From the NCBI RefSeq assembly GCF_004354015.1, contig NZ_SMRU01000037.1, forward strand, positions 1 through 37,856: a stretch of 37,856 nucleotides of DNA. Direction: 5' to 3'. A model generated the notes under the pieces. That model had not been told where the DNA came from. It was given only the letters and a program-made list of their open reading frames with translations, and ran no database searches. This document shows positions 37,536 to 37,856 of the stretch, in pieces. Numbering within the stretch: the stretch's first letter is position 1; every line of letters starts with the position of its first letter. Made by a program: the position numbers and the translations under genes. Origin of the DNA: Arthrobacter terricola. Lineage in GTDB: Bacteria; Actinomycetota; Actinomycetes; Actinomycetales; Micrococcaceae.

Positions 37536-37856
37536 ATGAGCAATGCACCCATTACGGACCACACGGTCCCAAAGCAAGCGCACGCCACCGAAAACCTCCT
37601 CCACGCGGAAGACACGGGCTACCACAAGAGCCTGAAGCCCCGGCAGATCCAGATGATCGCGATCGGCGGTGCGATCGGCACCGGCCTGTTCCTGGGAGCA
37701 GGCGGCCGCCTGAACGCCGCCGGACCTTCCCTGGTCATCGCGTACGCCGTCTGCGGCTTCTTCGCCTTCCTGATCCTGCGCGCCCTCGGCGAGCTGGTGC
37801 TGCACCGCCCGTCCTCGGGATCCTTCGTCTCCTACGCCCGTGAGTTCTACGGCGAG
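37536..37856 (+). CDS. ansP: Amino-acid permease, probably L-asparagine permease (partial, 3' end missing)
   Basis: The first 107 codons lie in the window and the gene runs off the right edge. After a hydrophilic tail (about 1-30) comes GYHKSLKPRQIQMIAIGGAI and TGLFLGAGGRL, the amino-acid/proton symporter (AAT family) signature, then a second hydrophobic segment and LGELVLHRPSSGSFVSYARE. This matches the AnsP/GABA-permease group. Its place after asparaginase and aspartase supports asparagine as substrate. AAGGAT lies five bases before the ATG. Confidence 0.88.
   Translation, partial: MSNAPITDHTVPKQAHATENLLHAEDTGYHKSLKPRQIQMIAIGGAIGTGLFLGAGGRLNAAGPSLVIAYAVCGFFAFLILRALGELVLHRPSSGSFVSYAREFYGE

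Overview
The window is GC-rich chromosomal DNA that looks like an Arthrobacter-type actinobacterium (Micrococcales). The basis is the 5' end of a 16S rRNA gene at the left edge, the style of the encoded proteins, frequent GTG starts, stop/start overlaps, and several apparently leaderless promoters. No taxonomic search was run, so the genus is an inference. I see no phage, transposase, IS element, CRISPR array or tRNA gene.

Layout, left to right. 1-495: start of an rrn operon leaving the window on the minus strand, with a long leader and two promoter-like pairs. 631-1389: zinc-free ribosomal proteins L28-L33-S14 (minus) with a strong terminator. 1830-4790: a three-gene operon for membrane flavin electron transfer (ferric-reductase-like protein, extracytoplasmic FMN-binding protein, ApbE flavin transferase). 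4787-8123: three paralogous SGNH hydrolases with a MarR regulator and a YciI-like protein; several of these genes have a -10 hexamer six bases before the start codon. 8209-13329: a ferric-siderophore uptake operon (lipoprotein, two permeases, ATPase, siderophore-interacting reductase) behind an IdeR/DtxR-type iron box. 13465-16456: a sugar/polyol module (hydroxypyruvate-isomerase-like protein and Gfo/Idh/MocA dehydrogenase) divergent from a LacI regulator, with two matching palindromic operators between them. 16793-17287: an FBP-type zinc-finger protein. 17296-23202: a JetA-JetB-JetC (MksF-MksE-MksB) SMC-like operon with no JetD/MksG nuclease gene next to it or elsewhere in the window.

23448-30149 is a mixed housekeeping stretch: two uncharacterised membrane proteins, a long acyl-CoA dehydrogenase, a YchJ-like SEC-C protein, a flavin reductase, an aldo/keto reductase, an S4 RNA-binding protein and a uracil-DNA-glycosylase-like protein. 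30452-33007 encodes a large ATPase-LuxR regulator. 33075-33698 encodes a 2H-phosphoesterase-like protein with an altered second motif. 34056-37856 is an asparagine/aspartate catabolic operon: FadR-type regulator, asparaginase, aspartase, and an amino-acid permease cut by the window end. Together the last four would import asparagine, release ammonia and make fumarate.

The points most worth a second look are the JetD-less Jet/Mks operon, the flavin electron-transfer operon, the SGNH triplet with its leaderless promoters, the paired LacI operators 54 bp apart, and the promoter, operator and hairpin architecture of the asparagine operon.
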